Shown: positions 1 through 9,335 of the stretch, one piece after another
Layout of the letters: the number at the start of each line of letters is the position of its first letter
How positions within the stretch are numbered: the stretch's first letter is position 1
Assembly: GCF_002270055.1 (NCBI RefSeq)
Contig: NZ_NIBG01000010.1
Coordinates: 30,989 to 94,988 of the forward strand
Reading direction: 5' to 3'
Source: Anaeromicrobium sediminis
Lineage (GTDB): Bacteria > Bacillota > Clostridia > Peptostreptococcales > Thermotaleaceae
DNA: 64,000 bases
Position numbers and translations under genes: made by a program
The notes under the pieces: model-generated
Seen by the model: the letters and a program-made list of their open reading frames with translations, nothing else
Databases searched by the model: none
Told to the model about the DNA's origin: nothing

Positions 1-414
1 TTCGTATTCTTCCCAAGTAGGTTTTACAACTACCTTTTCTCCAATTTTTTTAGGTTTATAATATTTTTTCCATCCATTAGCCCAATCTTCCTCATATATT
101 TCACTTGTAGTTACTTCTCCTAATCCCTTATCTAAATTGTATGTAGGAATCTTTTCAACATTTTGCTTTATGAGTTCGATAATGTCTATTAAGTCTTCTC
201 CCTCTGGTAAATATCCTTTTACTATGGCTCCTTCATAATCTGTAATTAATATGGACTCATCAAAATAATCCCATTCATTTTCACACTTGGATTTTAAATA
301 AGCATCATTAGGGTCTTCTATTACAACTCCAGTAACACCCGCTTCATATAATATGTTTGATACTGCCTCAACTGCCTCAGTAGTAGTTTTTATTTTTACT
401 TCGATCCATTTCAT
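1..414 (-). CDS. prmA: Ribosomal protein L11 methyltransferase PrmA, N-terminal part (cut by window edge)
   Basis: The first 138 codons of a leftward gene that runs off the left end of the window. The product begins MKWIEVKIKTT and continues with a typical PrmA N-terminal substrate-recognition domain (AVSNILYEAGVTGVVIEDP). PrmA trimethylates ribosomal protein L11 using S-adenosylmethionine; the catalytic domain lies outside the window. The ATG at 412-414 has a GGAGG site about nine bases upstream. Its place just after dnaJ is the usual order in clostridial and bacillar hrcA-dnaK clusters, and this supports the call. A hairpin between dnaJ and prmA may reduce but need not abolish read-through. 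Confidence 0.88.
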   Translation of the reverse strand, partial: MKWIEVKIKTTTEAVEAVSNILYEAGVTGVVIEDPNDAYLKSKCENEWDYFDESILITDYEGAIVKGYLPEGEDLIDIIELIKQNVEKIPTYNLDKGLGEVTTSEIYEEDWANGWKKYYKPKKIGEKVVVKPTWEEYE

Positions 415-499
415 CTATTAAACCTCCGTACCTTTTACTTCACCTGTTATTATACCCTATATAGGGTTATTTACAACATTAAAAGATTATATAGATTAA

Positions 500-545
500 A
501 AAAGGAGGAAGATAATAGGTTTTAAACCTTAACTGCCTCCTTTTA
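500..545 (-). terminator. Stem-loop terminator after dnaJ
   Basis: An AAAAGGAGG arm pairs with CCTCCTTTT. On the minus strand the hairpin is followed by a T-run. It lies between the dnaJ stop and the prmA ribosome binding site. Confidence 0.6.
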
Positions 546-570
546 AAATCACAATTATTCATTTTTATAA

Positions 571-1692
571 TTATTTAAATATTTCTTTTACCTTATCAAA
601 AAAAGTCTTTCTTTGTTCGTGAATATCTTCATCCATTACTTCTGAAAACTTCACTAATATTTCCTTTTGTTTAGAGTTAAGTTTCTTAGGAACTTCAACT
701 ATGATCTTAACATAGTGATCTCCTCTACCATAACCTCTCATGTTAGGAATTCCCTTGCCTCTTAACCTAAATACAGTTCCACTCTGAGTTCCTTCAGGAA
801 TTTTGTACTTAACCTTTCCATCTAAAGTTGGAATAATCAATTCATCGCCTAAAGCTGCTTGAGTAAAAGTAATAGGTACTTCACAAATTATATCATTACC
901 TTCTCTTTTGAACAGTTCATGGGGTTTAACCCTAAGTATAATATATAAATCTCCAGATGGTCCTCCCTTTTCGCCAGGTTCACCTTCTCCTCTAAGAGAT
1001 ATTACAGAACCATTATCTACACCTTCTGGTATCTTTATTTGTATAGTTTTGTTCTTAAGCTCTTTTCCAGTTCCATTACAGCTTTCACAAGGAGATTCTA
1101 TTATATGGCCTTCTCCACCACATGCATCACATGGTTTTACATTTACAAATTGTCCAAGAGGTGTTCTTTGAGCATATCTAACTTCTCCAGTTCCATTACA
1201 ATTAGAACATGTCTTTTTTGATGTTCCTTCTTTTGCTCCTGTCCCACCACATTTTTTACAATTTTCGTGTCGCTTTATATTTACTTCTTTTTTAGCTCCA
1301 AAGGCTGCTTCTTCAAAAGTAATATTAAGCTCATATCTTAAGTCAGCGCCCTTCTTAGGTCCATTTCTTCTTCTAGATGAAGAAAATCCGCCTCCAAACA
1401 TGTCAAAAATGTCACTAAATATATCATCAAATCCACCAAATCCACCTGCTCCAAATCCAGCTTGACCATCAACACCAGCATGACCAAATTGATCGTATCT
1501 AGCCTTTTTTTCACTATCACTAAGGACTTCATAAGCTTCATTGATTTCTTTAAATTTTTCTTCTGCTTCCTTATCCCCTGGGTTCTTATCCGGGTGATAT
1601 TTCATAGCAAGTTTTCTGTATGCTCTTTTTAATTCTTTTTCATCTACATTTCTATCTATTCCTAAAACTTCATAATAGTCTCTTTTTGCCAC
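571..1692 (-). CDS. dnaJ: Chaperone protein DnaJ (Hsp40)
   Basis: Co-chaperone that stimulates the DnaK ATPase and delivers unfolded clients in the cytoplasm. The 373-residue product has the full type I layout. A J domain spans residues 1-70 with the HPD motif at 33-35, followed by a Gly/Phe-rich linker at about 75-110. Four zinc-binding CxxCxGxG repeats follow ([32 protein letters not shown]), then the C-terminal substrate-binding domain. The start is GTG at 1690-1692, giving the standard [11 protein letters not shown] beginning. It is the fourth gene of the hrcA-grpE-dnaK-dnaJ cluster and is expected to be under HrcA/CIRCE control by read-through from the hrcA promoter. Confidence 0.98.
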   Translation of the reverse strand: MAKRDYYEVLGIDRNVDEKELKRAYRKLAMKYHPDKNPGDKEAEEKFKEINEAYEVLSDSEKKARYDQFGHAGVDGQAGFGAGGFGGFDDIFSDIFDMFGGGFSSSRRRNGPKKGADLRYELNITFEEAAFGAKKEVNIKRHENCKKCGGTGAKEGTSKKTCSNCNGTGEVRYAQRTPLGQFVNVKPCDACGGEGHIIESPCESCNGTGKELKNKTIQIKIPEGVDNGSVISLRGEGEPGEKGGPSGDLYIILRVKPHELFKREGNDIICEVPITFTQAALGDELIIPTLDGKVKYKIPEGTQSGTVFRLRGKGIPNMRGYGRGDHYVKIIVEVPKKLNSKQKEILVKFSEVMDEDIHEQRKTFFDKVKEIFK

Positions 1693-1828
1693 TAATTCTC
1701 ACCGCCTTTCCAATTAGCACTTGCGAGAAACCACAAGCTATATCAATTATATGCAAAATACATTATCATTGCAACCTATTTTATATATCTATACAGTCTA
1801 TCATCTTGTAAACTTTATCTACAATCTT

Positions 1829-1852
1829 AAGGCACCCATATAAGGGTGCCTT
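1829..1852 (-). other. Intercistronic stem-loop between dnaK and dnaJ
   Basis: A perfect 9-bp stem (AAGGCACCC / GGGTGCCTT) with a 6-nt loop and no T-run on either side. It is more likely an mRNA-stability or processing element that raises dnaK over dnaJ output than a full terminator. Confidence 0.5.
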
Positions 1853-1869
1853 AGGTTTAATAATCTAAA

Positions 1870-3702
1870 TTACTTATCTTCATCTACTACTTCATAGTCT
1901 GCATCTACCACATTATCATCTTCTGGCTTAGCTCCTGGTTGGCCTTCTGCTCCACCTTGGGCTTGAGCTGCCTGCTCATACATTTTTTGTGATAAAGCAT
2001 GGAATTGGCTAGTTAATTCCTCAGTAGCTTTATTAATAGCCTCTATGTCATCTCCCTCTAAAGATTTCTTTAGAGTTTCTAGAGCTGCTTCTACCTTAGC
2101 TTTTTCATCAGCACTAATCTTATCTCCAACTTCTTTTAATGTCTTTTCAGTTTCATATACTAATGAGTCCGCCTTATTTCTTGACTCTATAGCTTCTTTA
2201 ATTTTCTTGTCTTCCTCTGCAAACTTCTCTGCATCTCTTACCTTTTGTTCTATTTCTTCATCACTTAAGTTAGTTGATGCTGAAATAGTGATTTTTTGCT
2301 CTTTTCCAGTTCCCTTATCCTTTGCACTAACATTAACTATACCATTAGCATCAATATCAAATGTTACTTCAATTTGAGGAATTCCCCTTTGTGCTGGCAT
2401 AATTCCGCCTAATTGGAATCTTCCTAATGTAGAGTTATCTCCTGCCATTTGTCTTTCACCTTGTAATACGTGAATGTCAACAGATGTTTGATTATCTGCT
2501 GCTGTTGAGAATACTTGGCTCTTCTTTGTAGGAATAGTAGTATTTCTTTCAATAAGCTTAGTAAATACTCCACCTAAAGTCTCAATACCTAAAGATAAAG
2601 GGGTTACGTCTAATAGTAATACATCCTTAACTTCACCTGTTAATACTCCTGCTTGAATAGCTGCTCCTAATGCAACACACTCGTCTGGATTAACTCCCTT
2701 GTGTGGATCCTTTCCAGTAAGCTTTTTAACTTCATCTTGAACTGCTGGTATTCTAGTAGAACCTCCCACTAAAATTACCTTTTCAATATCTGAAGAGCTT
2801 AAGCTTCCATCAGCTAAAGCTTTCTTAGTAGGAGCCATAGTATTTTCTACTAATCCAGATGTTAATTGGTTGAATTTAGCTCTAGTTAAATCTATATTTA
2901 AGTGAAGTGGACCTTCTGCCGTTGCAGTAATAAAAGGTAAATTAATGTTTGTGCTTTGAGCACTAGATAATTCCTTTTTAGCTTTCTCTGCAGATTCTTT
3001 TAATCTTTGTAAAGACATTTTATCTTTTCTTAAGTCTACTCCATGCTCTTTCATAAATGACTCTGCCAAGAAGTTCATTACAGCTTCATCAAAGTCATCT
3101 CCACCTAAGTGGTTATTTCCATTAGTAGCAAGTACTTCAAATACTCCATCGCCAAGTTCTAATGCAGATACGTCAAATGTTCCTCCACCTAAGTCAAATA
3201 CCATAATCTTATGATGATCCGTTTCTTTGTCTAATCCATAAGCTAGAGATGCTGCTGTTGGCTCATTTATAATTCTTTTTACTTCAAGGCCTGCTATTTT
3301 ACCAGCATCCTTAGTTGCCTGTCTTTGACTATCTGTAAAGTAAGCTGGAACTGTGATAACAGCTTCAGTTACCTTTTCACCTAAGTAACTTTCTGCATCA
3401 GCTTTTAATTTCGAAAGAATCATAGCTGATATTTCTTGAGGACTATATTCTTTTCCATCTATCTCAACTTTATAATCTGTTCCCATATGTCTTTTTATTG
3501 ACATTATTGTTCTTTCTGGATTTGTTATTGCTTGTCTTTTTGCAGTTTCTCCTACTAATCTTTCTCCATTCTTTGAGAATGCTACTATAGAAGGAGTAGT
3601 TCTATTTCCTTCTGCATTAGGAATAACTACTGGTTCTCCACCTTCTAAAACTGCTACACATGAGTTAGTTGTACCTAAATCGATACCGATTACTTTACCC
3701 AT
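1870..3702 (-). CDS. dnaK: Chaperone protein DnaK (Hsp70)
   Basis: ATP-dependent Hsp70 chaperone of the cytoplasm, 610 residues, which is the normal length for Firmicutes. The N-terminal actin-like ATPase domain starts with the phosphate-binding [10 protein letters not shown] motif at residues 5-14 and contains the second signature [11 protein letters not shown]. The substrate-binding beta domain and helical lid follow. The C-terminus ends in the acidic EEVD-like tail [10 protein letters not shown] typical of bacterial DnaK. A GGAGG site precedes the ATG at 3702. It lies 40 bases after grpE and upstream of dnaJ, so the three genes form one chaperone machine. No separate CIRCE is visible directly upstream. 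Confidence 0.99.
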   Translation of the reverse strand: MGKVIGIDLGTTNSCVAVLEGGEPVVIPNAEGNRTTPSIVAFSKNGERLVGETAKRQAITNPERTIMSIKRHMGTDYKVEIDGKEYSPQEISAMILSKLKADAESYLGEKVTEAVITVPAYFTDSQRQATKDAGKIAGLEVKRIINEPTAASLAYGLDKETDHHKIMVFDLGGGTFDVSALELGDGVFEVLATNGNNHLGGDDFDEAVMNFLAESFMKEHGVDLRKDKMSLQRLKESAEKAKKELSSAQSTNINLPFITATAEGPLHLNIDLTRAKFNQLTSGLVENTMAPTKKALADGSLSSSDIEKVILVGGSTRIPAVQDEVKKLTGKDPHKGVNPDECVALGAAIQAGVLTGEVKDVLLLDVTPLSLGIETLGGVFTKLIERNTTIPTKKSQVFSTAADNQTSVDIHVLQGERQMAGDNSTLGRFQLGGIMPAQRGIPQIEVTFDIDANGIVNVSAKDKGTGKEQKITISASTNLSDEEIEQKVRDAEKFAEEDKKIKEAIESRNKADSLVYETEKTLKEVGDKISADEKAKVEAALETLKKSLEGDDIEAINKATEELTSQFHALSQKMYEQAAQAQGGAEGQPGAKPEDDNVVDADYEVVDEDK

Positions 3703-3742
3703 TTTAAATCTCCTCCTTGAATATATATAAAAATTTTAAATT

Positions 3743-4294
3743 TTATTTAATAACTTTAACCATGCTAGGACGTATTACTTTATCATTTAACACGTATCCC
3801 TTTTGAAATTCTTCCATGATAGTATCAGGCTCCACATCATCTGAACTATCTTGCATAACTGCGTGGTGATAATTTGGATCAAACTCTTTGCCTATTGCCT
3901 CTATTGCTTCTAGTCCATTTTTGCCAAGAACATCAACAAATTGTTTTAAAATCATATCAACTCCATTGAAGAATGACTCGTCTTTTATATCACTTTTATG
4001 AGAGTTAATGGCCCTTTCTAAATTATCTAAGATGGGTAATAAGTCCACAATTAACTTTTCATTGGCTAACTTATATATGTCTCCCTTTTCCTTTTCAACC
4101 CTTCTCTTAAAGTTTTGAAAATCAGCTGTCATTCTTAAGTATTTGCCATTTAACTCTTCATTTTCTTGTTGAATCTTTTCTAATCCATCATTAATATTTT
4201 TTGCTTCCTCTATGTCTTCTTCTATAGAATCTTTTTCAGATTCTTCAATTATTTGTTCTACTTCTTCTTGTTCTTGAACATTTTTATTCTCCAT
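3743..4294 (-). CDS. grpE: Nucleotide exchange factor GrpE
   Basis: Releases ADP from DnaK. The product has an acidic N-terminal tail, a long coiled coil over about residues 25-85 with repeated E/K/L heptads (LEKIQQENEELNGKYLRMTAD), and a C-terminal beta domain with the family sequence NPNYHHAVMQ. I choose ATG at 4294 (183 residues). A GTG at 4303 would also fit the frame, but the AGGTAGGTG ribosome binding site overlaps that codon and is correctly spaced only for the ATG. It sits between hrcA and dnaK in the heat-shock cluster. Confidence 0.97.
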   Translation of the reverse strand: MENKNVQEQEEVEQIIEESEKDSIEEDIEEAKNINDGLEKIQQENEELNGKYLRMTADFQNFKRRVEKEKGDIYKLANEKLIVDLLPILDNLERAINSHKSDIKDESFFNGVDMILKQFVDVLGKNGLEAIEAIGKEFDPNYHHAVMQDSSDDVEPDTIMEEFQKGYVLNDKVIRPSMVKVIK

Positions 4295-4422
4295 GCCATT
4301 CACCTACCTGGTTTCTTAATTTAATAAAAACTTTTATCTATATTAAAATTTATTATGAACAACACTCAATCCTCATATTAGACTAAGCTTAGTTCATTTT
4401 TAATCTTAAATAATATTAATAC

Positions 4423-5451
4423 CTATTTATTATTATCTTTTAATATTTTACTTAAACTATTAGTTATACAAGATACTACTGAAGTTATATGATTATAGTC
4501 CATTCTAGTTGGCCCTATAACCCCAATTTTTCCTATTATCAACCCCTTATACTTGTAAGTGGCTGTAATTAAACTACACTCTTTCATTTCTTCAAACTCA
4601 TTTTCTTTACCTATTTTTATATTTAGAGCATCCTGTGAATTTAGAAGCAAGCTTATTAAATTATCTTTTCTTCCTAATAATTTCATGAATTTTTTTGCCT
4701 TTTCTATGTCATGATACTCTGGCAAATCCAATATATTGGCAATACCTTCTAAATATAATTCCACATTAATCATATCTTCAATAGTACTTATTAAAGCTGG
4801 AAATATGGATTCTACAATCCTAGTGTATCTAAGAGCTTCTTCATACACTACTTTGATCAACTCAGGACTTATCTCCCCTATTCTTAAATTCTTTAGCTTT
4901 GATTCTAAAATATTAGATAATAATTCTAACTCCCCTATATTATAAGGTTTTATACTCCTTATAATAGTATTTTTTACTTCTCCTGTCTCAGATACTATGA
5001 TCAATAGTATACTTTTAGGATCAATAGGTACTAATTTTACACCCTTTAGTATACCTTCTCTTAATTGAGGAGATAAAGCTACAGAAGTCAGTTTAGTAGT
5101 TTTAGAAATAAACTTAGCCGTTTGGCTAATTGCCTGTTCTATTTCACTTATACTGTTTATGTACTTCTTCTCTAATTCTTTATTAAGCTTCTTATCCACT
5201 TTTAAATCTTTAATAATATTATCTACATACAACCTATAAGCCTTATCTGATGGAACCCTTCCAGCAGATGTATAGGGTTGACTTAAGTATCCTAAATCTT
5301 CTAAATCAGACATTTCATTTCTTATAGTAGCAGAACTCACTCCTAGGTTATACTTTTTAGCTAGTGTGCGTGAGCCTACAGGCTCTGCCGTTTCTATGAA
5401 ATCTCTTATTATGGCCTGTAGAATTTTTAGTTTTCTTTCTTCCAGTTCCAT
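4423..5451 (-). CDS. hrcA: Heat-inducible transcription repressor HrcA
   Basis: Represses the chaperone genes by binding the CIRCE operator; its folding depends on GroEL, which makes it a sensor of misfolded protein. The product (342 residues from the chosen start) begins MELEERKLKIL and has an N-terminal winged helix (VGSRTLAKKYNLGVSSATIR) followed by the GAF-like HrcA domain. The start is ATG 5451, with AGGAGTG upstream. A longer reading from 5475 would begin inside the CIRCE operator and has no ribosome binding site. It is the first gene of the cluster and is autoregulated. Confidence 0.97.
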   Translation of the reverse strand: MELEERKLKILQAIIRDFIETAEPVGSRTLAKKYNLGVSSATIRNEMSDLEDLGYLSQPYTSAGRVPSDKAYRLYVDNIIKDLKVDKKLNKELEKKYINSISEIEQAISQTAKFISKTTKLTSVALSPQLREGILKGVKLVPIDPKSILLIIVSETGEVKNTIIRSIKPYNIGELELLSNILESKLKNLRIGEISPELIKVVYEEALRYTRIVESIFPALISTIEDMINVELYLEGIANILDLPEYHDIEKAKKFMKLLGRKDNLISLLLNSQDALNIKIGKENEFEEMKECSLITATYKYKGLIIGKIGVIGPTRMDYNHITSVVSCITNSLSKILKDNNK

Positions 5452-5468
5452 AATATCACTCCTAATTG

Positions 5469-5495
5469 TTAGCACTCTCTTTAATTGAGTGCTAA
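5469..5495 (-). promoter_or_regulatory. CIRCE operator (HrcA binding site)
   Basis: An exact match to the consensus inverted repeat TTAGCACTC-N9-GAGTGCTAA. It lies in the 5' leader of hrcA, between the promoter and the ribosome binding site. Confidence 0.97.
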
Positions 5496-5507
5496 ACTAT
5501 TATGTTT

Positions 5508-5538
5508 TAAAATTATCATTAATGAAATAATTTGTCAA
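5508..5538 (-). promoter_or_regulatory. Housekeeping-type promoter of the hrcA operon
   Basis: On the minus strand a perfect TTGACA -35 lies at 5533-5538, followed after about 15-17 bases by an AT-rich -10-like region (GATAAT/TAATTT), just upstream of CIRCE. Confidence 0.6.
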
Positions 5539-5559
5539 TATATTTTTTAACTTTATATG

Positions 5560-5716
5560 AAATTATAATTTTTCAAAACTATAGATAAGTAAAAAAATGA
5601 AGTGGGTGTAGGGGAATATCCCCTGCCTCTTTAAAGGAGGATGCTCAGATTACGCTAGTAATCGTCGAAAGGAACCACAGGTTTCATTATTCTCCCATAG
5701 GTCGTATGCCTTTTTT
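5560..5716. repeat. Dispersed structured repeat, family 1, copy 1
   Basis: About 150 bp that matches, in opposite orientation, the sequence at about 40494-40660. Read on the plus strand it holds successive small hairpins: GGGG/CCCC around AATAT, CCTC/GAGG, GATTAC/GTAATC and GGAACC/GGTTTC. It ends in a T-run after GGTCGTATGCC. It contains no ORF and fills the hrcA-hemW gap. Confidence 0.75.
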
Positions 5717-6854
5717 ACTCTATTAAAAATCCCATAAATACTTGATTGGATAAATCTATTCCCTTTGGCGTTAAAAACAAATATTGCCCTTCTTGTTTCA
5801 TCAAGCCTTCATCTATAAATTTTTTAATTTGTTTTTCATATATTTGTTCAATATTCACCTTGTATGTTTCATTTAATTCATAAATATTTATACCCTTTAT
5901 TAACCTTAATCCTAAAAACATACATTCACTTATATGGTCCTTTATATGATTTTCTTCTTCTACTATTTCTATCCTATTTCCCATTTTTAAATTTTTAATA
6001 TATTCATTCACATCTATAAGATTTGAAGTTCTAGTTTTATTTATGTATGAATGGGCACCTAAACCCACACCAATATATTCTTCATTTTTCCAATAAATTA
6101 CATTATGTACGCTTTCATATCCTTTTTTGCAAAAATTGGATATTTCATAATGGATATAGTTATTTTTAGTCAATATGTCTTTAGCTAAATAATACATCTT
6201 TCTATCTTCTTCTTCCGATGGCAACTTTAATAGACCCTCATCATATTTCCTCGCAAATATGGTGTTATCCTCTATCTTTAAACTATAAGATGATATATGC
6301 TCCGGATTTAACTTAACTATATTTTCTAATGTTTCTCTCCACTCTTCTATAGTCTGATTTGGAAGGCCAAACATTAAGTCCACGTTTATATTTTCAAATC
6401 CCACTTCTCTAGCCAACTTAAAATTTTGTATAAACTCATCCTTCGTATGTATTCTTCCAATTTCTTTTAGCATATAATCTTGCCAGGCCTGAAATCCCAT
6501 GCTAATTCTATTTATTCCACTTCTTAGATAAAGTTCTAGTTTTTCCCTATCTAAAGTTCCTGGATTTGATTCAATTGTAAATTCTAAATTTTTTTTCAGT
6601 TTCAAATTATCATTTATATAATCTAATATTTTCTTCATTTCGTCTATCGGGAGTAAGGATGGAGTTCCTCCTCCTATGAAAATAGATTTTATTATATATT
6701 TAGATAACAACTCTTTTTTTATCTCAAATTCCTTAAGTAGTCCTTCCACATAAGGGTTAAATTTATCTTTCATGTTTGAATAAGAATTAAAGTCACAATA
6801 AAAACATTTACTATGGCAAAAGGGGATATGTATATACAATCCTATTTCTTTCAT
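5715..6854 (-). CDS. hemW: Heme chaperone HemW (radical SAM, oxygen-independent coproporphyrinogen oxidase-like)
   Basis: Radical SAM protein of the HemN/HemW family, which inserts heme into target proteins; many members were once annotated as coproporphyrinogen III oxidase. The 379-residue product has the iron-sulfur motif CxxxCxxC at C13, C17 and C20, a FIGGGTP motif, and the heme-binding HNxxYW motif (HNVIYW), which separates HemW from true HemN. I choose ATG 6854, which has AGGTG seven bases upstream; the frame remains open upstream to 6896, without a ribosome binding site. It lies just after lepA, a common pairing (lepA-hemW-hrcA) in Firmicutes. Confidence 0.94.
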   Translation of the reverse strand: MKEIGLYIHIPFCHSKCFYCDFNSYSNMKDKFNPYVEGLLKEFEIKKELLSKYIIKSIFIGGGTPSLLPIDEMKKILDYINDNLKLKKNLEFTIESNPGTLDREKLELYLRSGINRISMGFQAWQDYMLKEIGRIHTKDEFIQNFKLAREVGFENINVDLMFGLPNQTIEEWRETLENIVKLNPEHISSYSLKIEDNTIFARKYDEGLLKLPSEEEDRKMYYLAKDILTKNNYIHYEISNFCKKGYESVHNVIYWKNEEYIGVGLGAHSYINKTRTSNLIDVNEYIKNLKMGNRIEIVEEENHIKDHISECMFLGLRLIKGINIYELNETYKVNIEQIYEKQIKKFIDEGLMKQEGQYLFLTPKGIDLSNQVFMGFLIE

Positions 6855-6885
6855 AAAAAACACCTTTCTTAAGCTTTTTTTAATA

Positions 6886-6913
6886 AAAATAGCCACCTAA
6901 AGGTGACTATTTT
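6886..6913 (-). terminator. Terminator overlapping the lepA stop codon
   Basis: The AAAATAGCCACCT / AGGTGACTATTTT stem includes the lepA stop codon in its stem and is followed by T-rich sequence on the minus strand. Confidence 0.7.
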
Positions 6914-8721
6914 GATTCATCATATTTTAATACGGCCATGAATGCATCTTGAGGAACTTCAACATTTCCTAATTGACGCATCCTCTTCTTACCTTCTTTT
7001 TGCTTTTCAAGTAACTTTTTCTTTCTACTTATATCTCCACCATAACATTTTGCTAATACGTCTTTTCTCATGGCTTTAATAGTCTCCCTAGCTATTACCT
7101 TATTTCCTATTGAAGCTTGAACAGGTATAGCAAACATATGCCTAGGAATTACATCCTTTAATCTTTCACATACGATTCTTCCTCTAGCAGCAGCCTTAGA
7201 TTCATGAACAATCATAGAGAAAGCATCTACTACTTCTTTGTTAAGTAATATATCCATCTTAACTAACTTAGATCTTTCATATCCTCTTAATTCATAGTCA
7301 AGGGAACCATATCCCCTAGTCTTAGATTTTAATGCATCAAAGAAATCATATATTACTTCATTTAAAGGTAGTTCATAGTTAAGAGCTACTCTTCTTTCAT
7401 CTATATATTCCATATTTTTCATGTTTCCACGTCTATCTTGGCAAAGTTCCATTACATTACCCACATAATCATTAGGAATCATAATTTTTGCATCCACTAT
7501 AGGTTCTTCCATAAAAGCTATTTCTTCCGTTGGAGGTAGATTTGTAGGATTTTGTATCATTAACACTTCTCCATCAGTCTTTGTAACTCTGTATATAACA
7601 CTTGGAGATGTGGTTATTAATCCTAAATTAAATTCTCTTTCCAATCTCTCTTGAATTATTTCCATGTGAAGTAATCCTAAGAATCCACATCTAAATCCAA
7701 ATCCTAATGCATTTGAAGTTTCTGCTTCAAACTCTAAAGATGCATCATTAACTTGAAGTTTTTCAAGGGCATCACGGACATTTTCATACTTTTCACCTTC
7801 TGCTGGATAAATACCACAATAAACCATCGGAACTACCTTCTTATAGCCTGGTAGTGGTTCATCAGTAGGATTATCAGCACTAGTTATAGTATCTCCAACT
7901 TCCACCTCGCCTACATTTTTAACACTAGCAGTTATGTATCCTACATCTCCTGCTTTTAATTCATCTGTAGCCATGGCACTTGGTGTAAATACTCCAACTT
8001 CTGTTACTTCAAACTTTTTACCTGTAGCCATCATTAGAATTTTATCTCCACGTTTTACACTACCTTCTCTTACTCTTGTATAGGCTACTACACCCTTATA
8101 ACTGTCATAGTAAGAGTCAAATACTAAAGCCTTAAGAGGTGCATCTTCATCTCCAGTTGGACTTGGTACATACTTAACTACTGCTTCTAATACATCTTCT
8201 ATGTTTAAGCCTTCCTTTGCGGAAATAAGTGGTGCATAACTTGCATCTATACCTATAATATCTTCTACTTCTTCTTTTATTTCATCTGGCCTTGCACTTG
8301 GTAAATCTATTTTATTTATAACAGGAACTATTTCTAGATCTTGTTCTAATGCCAAATAAACATTAGCTAAAGTTTGTGCCTCCACACCTTGTGCTGCGTC
8401 TACTACTAATATGGCTCCCTCACAAGCTGCTAAACTTCGTGAAACTTCATATGTAAAATCCACATGACCTGGTGTATCTATTAAATTTAATATATATTCT
8501 TCACCATCTTTGGCTTTGTAAACCAATCTAGTACTTTGTAACTTTATAGTAATCCCACGTTCTCTCTCTAGTTCCATACTGTCAAGTATTTGATCTTTCA
8601 TTTCTCTTTGCGTTAAAAGACCTGTCTTTTCTATTAATCTATCTGCCAAAGTAGATTTCCCGTGGTCAATATGCGCTATAATACTAAAATTTCGTATCTG
8701 CTTTTGGCGGTTGCTACCCAT
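6907..8721 (-). CDS. lepA: Elongation factor 4 (LepA)
   Basis: Ribosome-dependent GTPase that acts on stalled or mispositioned ribosomes and affects translation initiation. The 604-residue product has G1 [10 protein letters not shown] at about residues 16-25, G3 DTPGHVDF and G4 NKIDLP, then EF-G-like domains II, III and V, and the LepA-specific C-terminal domain (LDYELRGY ... [16 protein letters not shown]). The start is ATG 8721 behind GGAGG. A -10 TATAAT with a TG extension lies at 8772-8777 on the minus strand. It lies upstream of hemW, with a terminator-like hairpin between them. Confidence 0.98.
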   Translation of the reverse strand: MGSNRQKQIRNFSIIAHIDHGKSTLADRLIEKTGLLTQREMKDQILDSMELERERGITIKLQSTRLVYKAKDGEEYILNLIDTPGHVDFTYEVSRSLAACEGAILVVDAAQGVEAQTLANVYLALEQDLEIVPVINKIDLPSARPDEIKEEVEDIIGIDASYAPLISAKEGLNIEDVLEAVVKYVPSPTGDEDAPLKALVFDSYYDSYKGVVAYTRVREGSVKRGDKILMMATGKKFEVTEVGVFTPSAMATDELKAGDVGYITASVKNVGEVEVGDTITSADNPTDEPLPGYKKVVPMVYCGIYPAEGEKYENVRDALEKLQVNDASLEFEAETSNALGFGFRCGFLGLLHMEIIQERLEREFNLGLITTSPSVIYRVTKTDGEVLMIQNPTNLPPTEEIAFMEEPIVDAKIMIPNDYVGNVMELCQDRRGNMKNMEYIDERRVALNYELPLNEVIYDFFDALKSKTRGYGSLDYELRGYERSKLVKMDILLNKEVVDAFSMIVHESKAAARGRIVCERLKDVIPRHMFAIPVQASIGNKVIARETIKAMRKDVLAKCYGGDISRKKKLLEKQKEGKKRMRQLGNVEVPQDAFMAVLKYDESK

Positions 8722-8954
8722 TAATAGTCCTCCTCTTATTCTTTATCCTCTTATTCTTTAAAATCTGTATCATTATACCATAATTTATTGAAATGGTGTA
8801 GTTTTACTGATTATTTTAGGATTTATTTTTATACTTCCCTAATATTTTATAATATAATAGATTATTAAATAATTAAACTTACATTCTAAAAGAGGACTTT
8901 TTTACTAAAAGAAGACGTTTTTTTATAGTTTCAGTGCGATTTAAATATGAAATT

Positions 8955-8990
8955 AAATAAAAATGAATTTATGAAAATTCATTTTTATTT
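8955..8990 (-). terminator. Terminator at the end of the small membrane-protein gene
   Basis: The stem AAATAAAAATGAATTT / AAATTCATTTTTATTT overlaps the stop codon at 8985. It lies in the 260-bp gap before lepA. That gap also holds a 20-bp sequence repeated twice in tandem at about 8887-8926, and the lepA promoter. Confidence 0.65.
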
Positions 8991-9296
8991 ATCAAAGAAT
9001 TCATTTTTATTTTGTACATCCTTTATAAAAATATCAATATTATTTTTTATAGACATGTACTTATCTTTCACCTTTTCTTTATCTACATATAATTTTTCAC
9101 CACATATGTATACTTCATAAAGGGATTTGGTTATTTTATAATATCCTAATGCCATCTTATCTTCTATCTTATTTAATTGACGAAATGAATTATCTACAGA
9201 AACTATACCACCAATCATTATTATCATAAGTAACACTATACTCATACTTTTGAAAAAGTAATAGTTTTTTTTATTTTTTTCTTCTTTTCTGCCCAT
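8985..9296 (-). CDS. Small membrane-anchored hypothetical protein
   Basis: About 103 residues and not recognised. A lysine-rich N-terminus (MGRKEEKNKKN) is followed by one hydrophobic segment (SIVLLMIIMIGGIVSV), then a predicted helical, charged extracytoplasmic part. The topology suggests a type II membrane protein. I choose ATG 9296, which has GGTGAT upstream; a GTG at 9308 is possible. It lies 39 bases downstream of spoIIP with no clear terminator between, so it may be co-expressed in the mother cell during sporulation (inference). Confidence 0.6.
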   Translation of the reverse strand: MGRKEEKNKKNYYFFKSMSIVLLMIIMIGGIVSVDNSFRQLNKIEDKMALGYYKITKSLYEVYICGEKLYVDKEKVKDKYMSIKNNIDIFIKDVQNKNEFFDK

Positions 9297-9335
9297 TATT
9301 ATCACCACTAGTATTATAGACCTTAATTTTAAGTT

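Noticed and set aside
5452..5475. Longer hrcA start at 5475
   Set aside because: It falls inside the CIRCE operator and has no ribosome binding site; ATG 5451 gives the usual MELEERK start.
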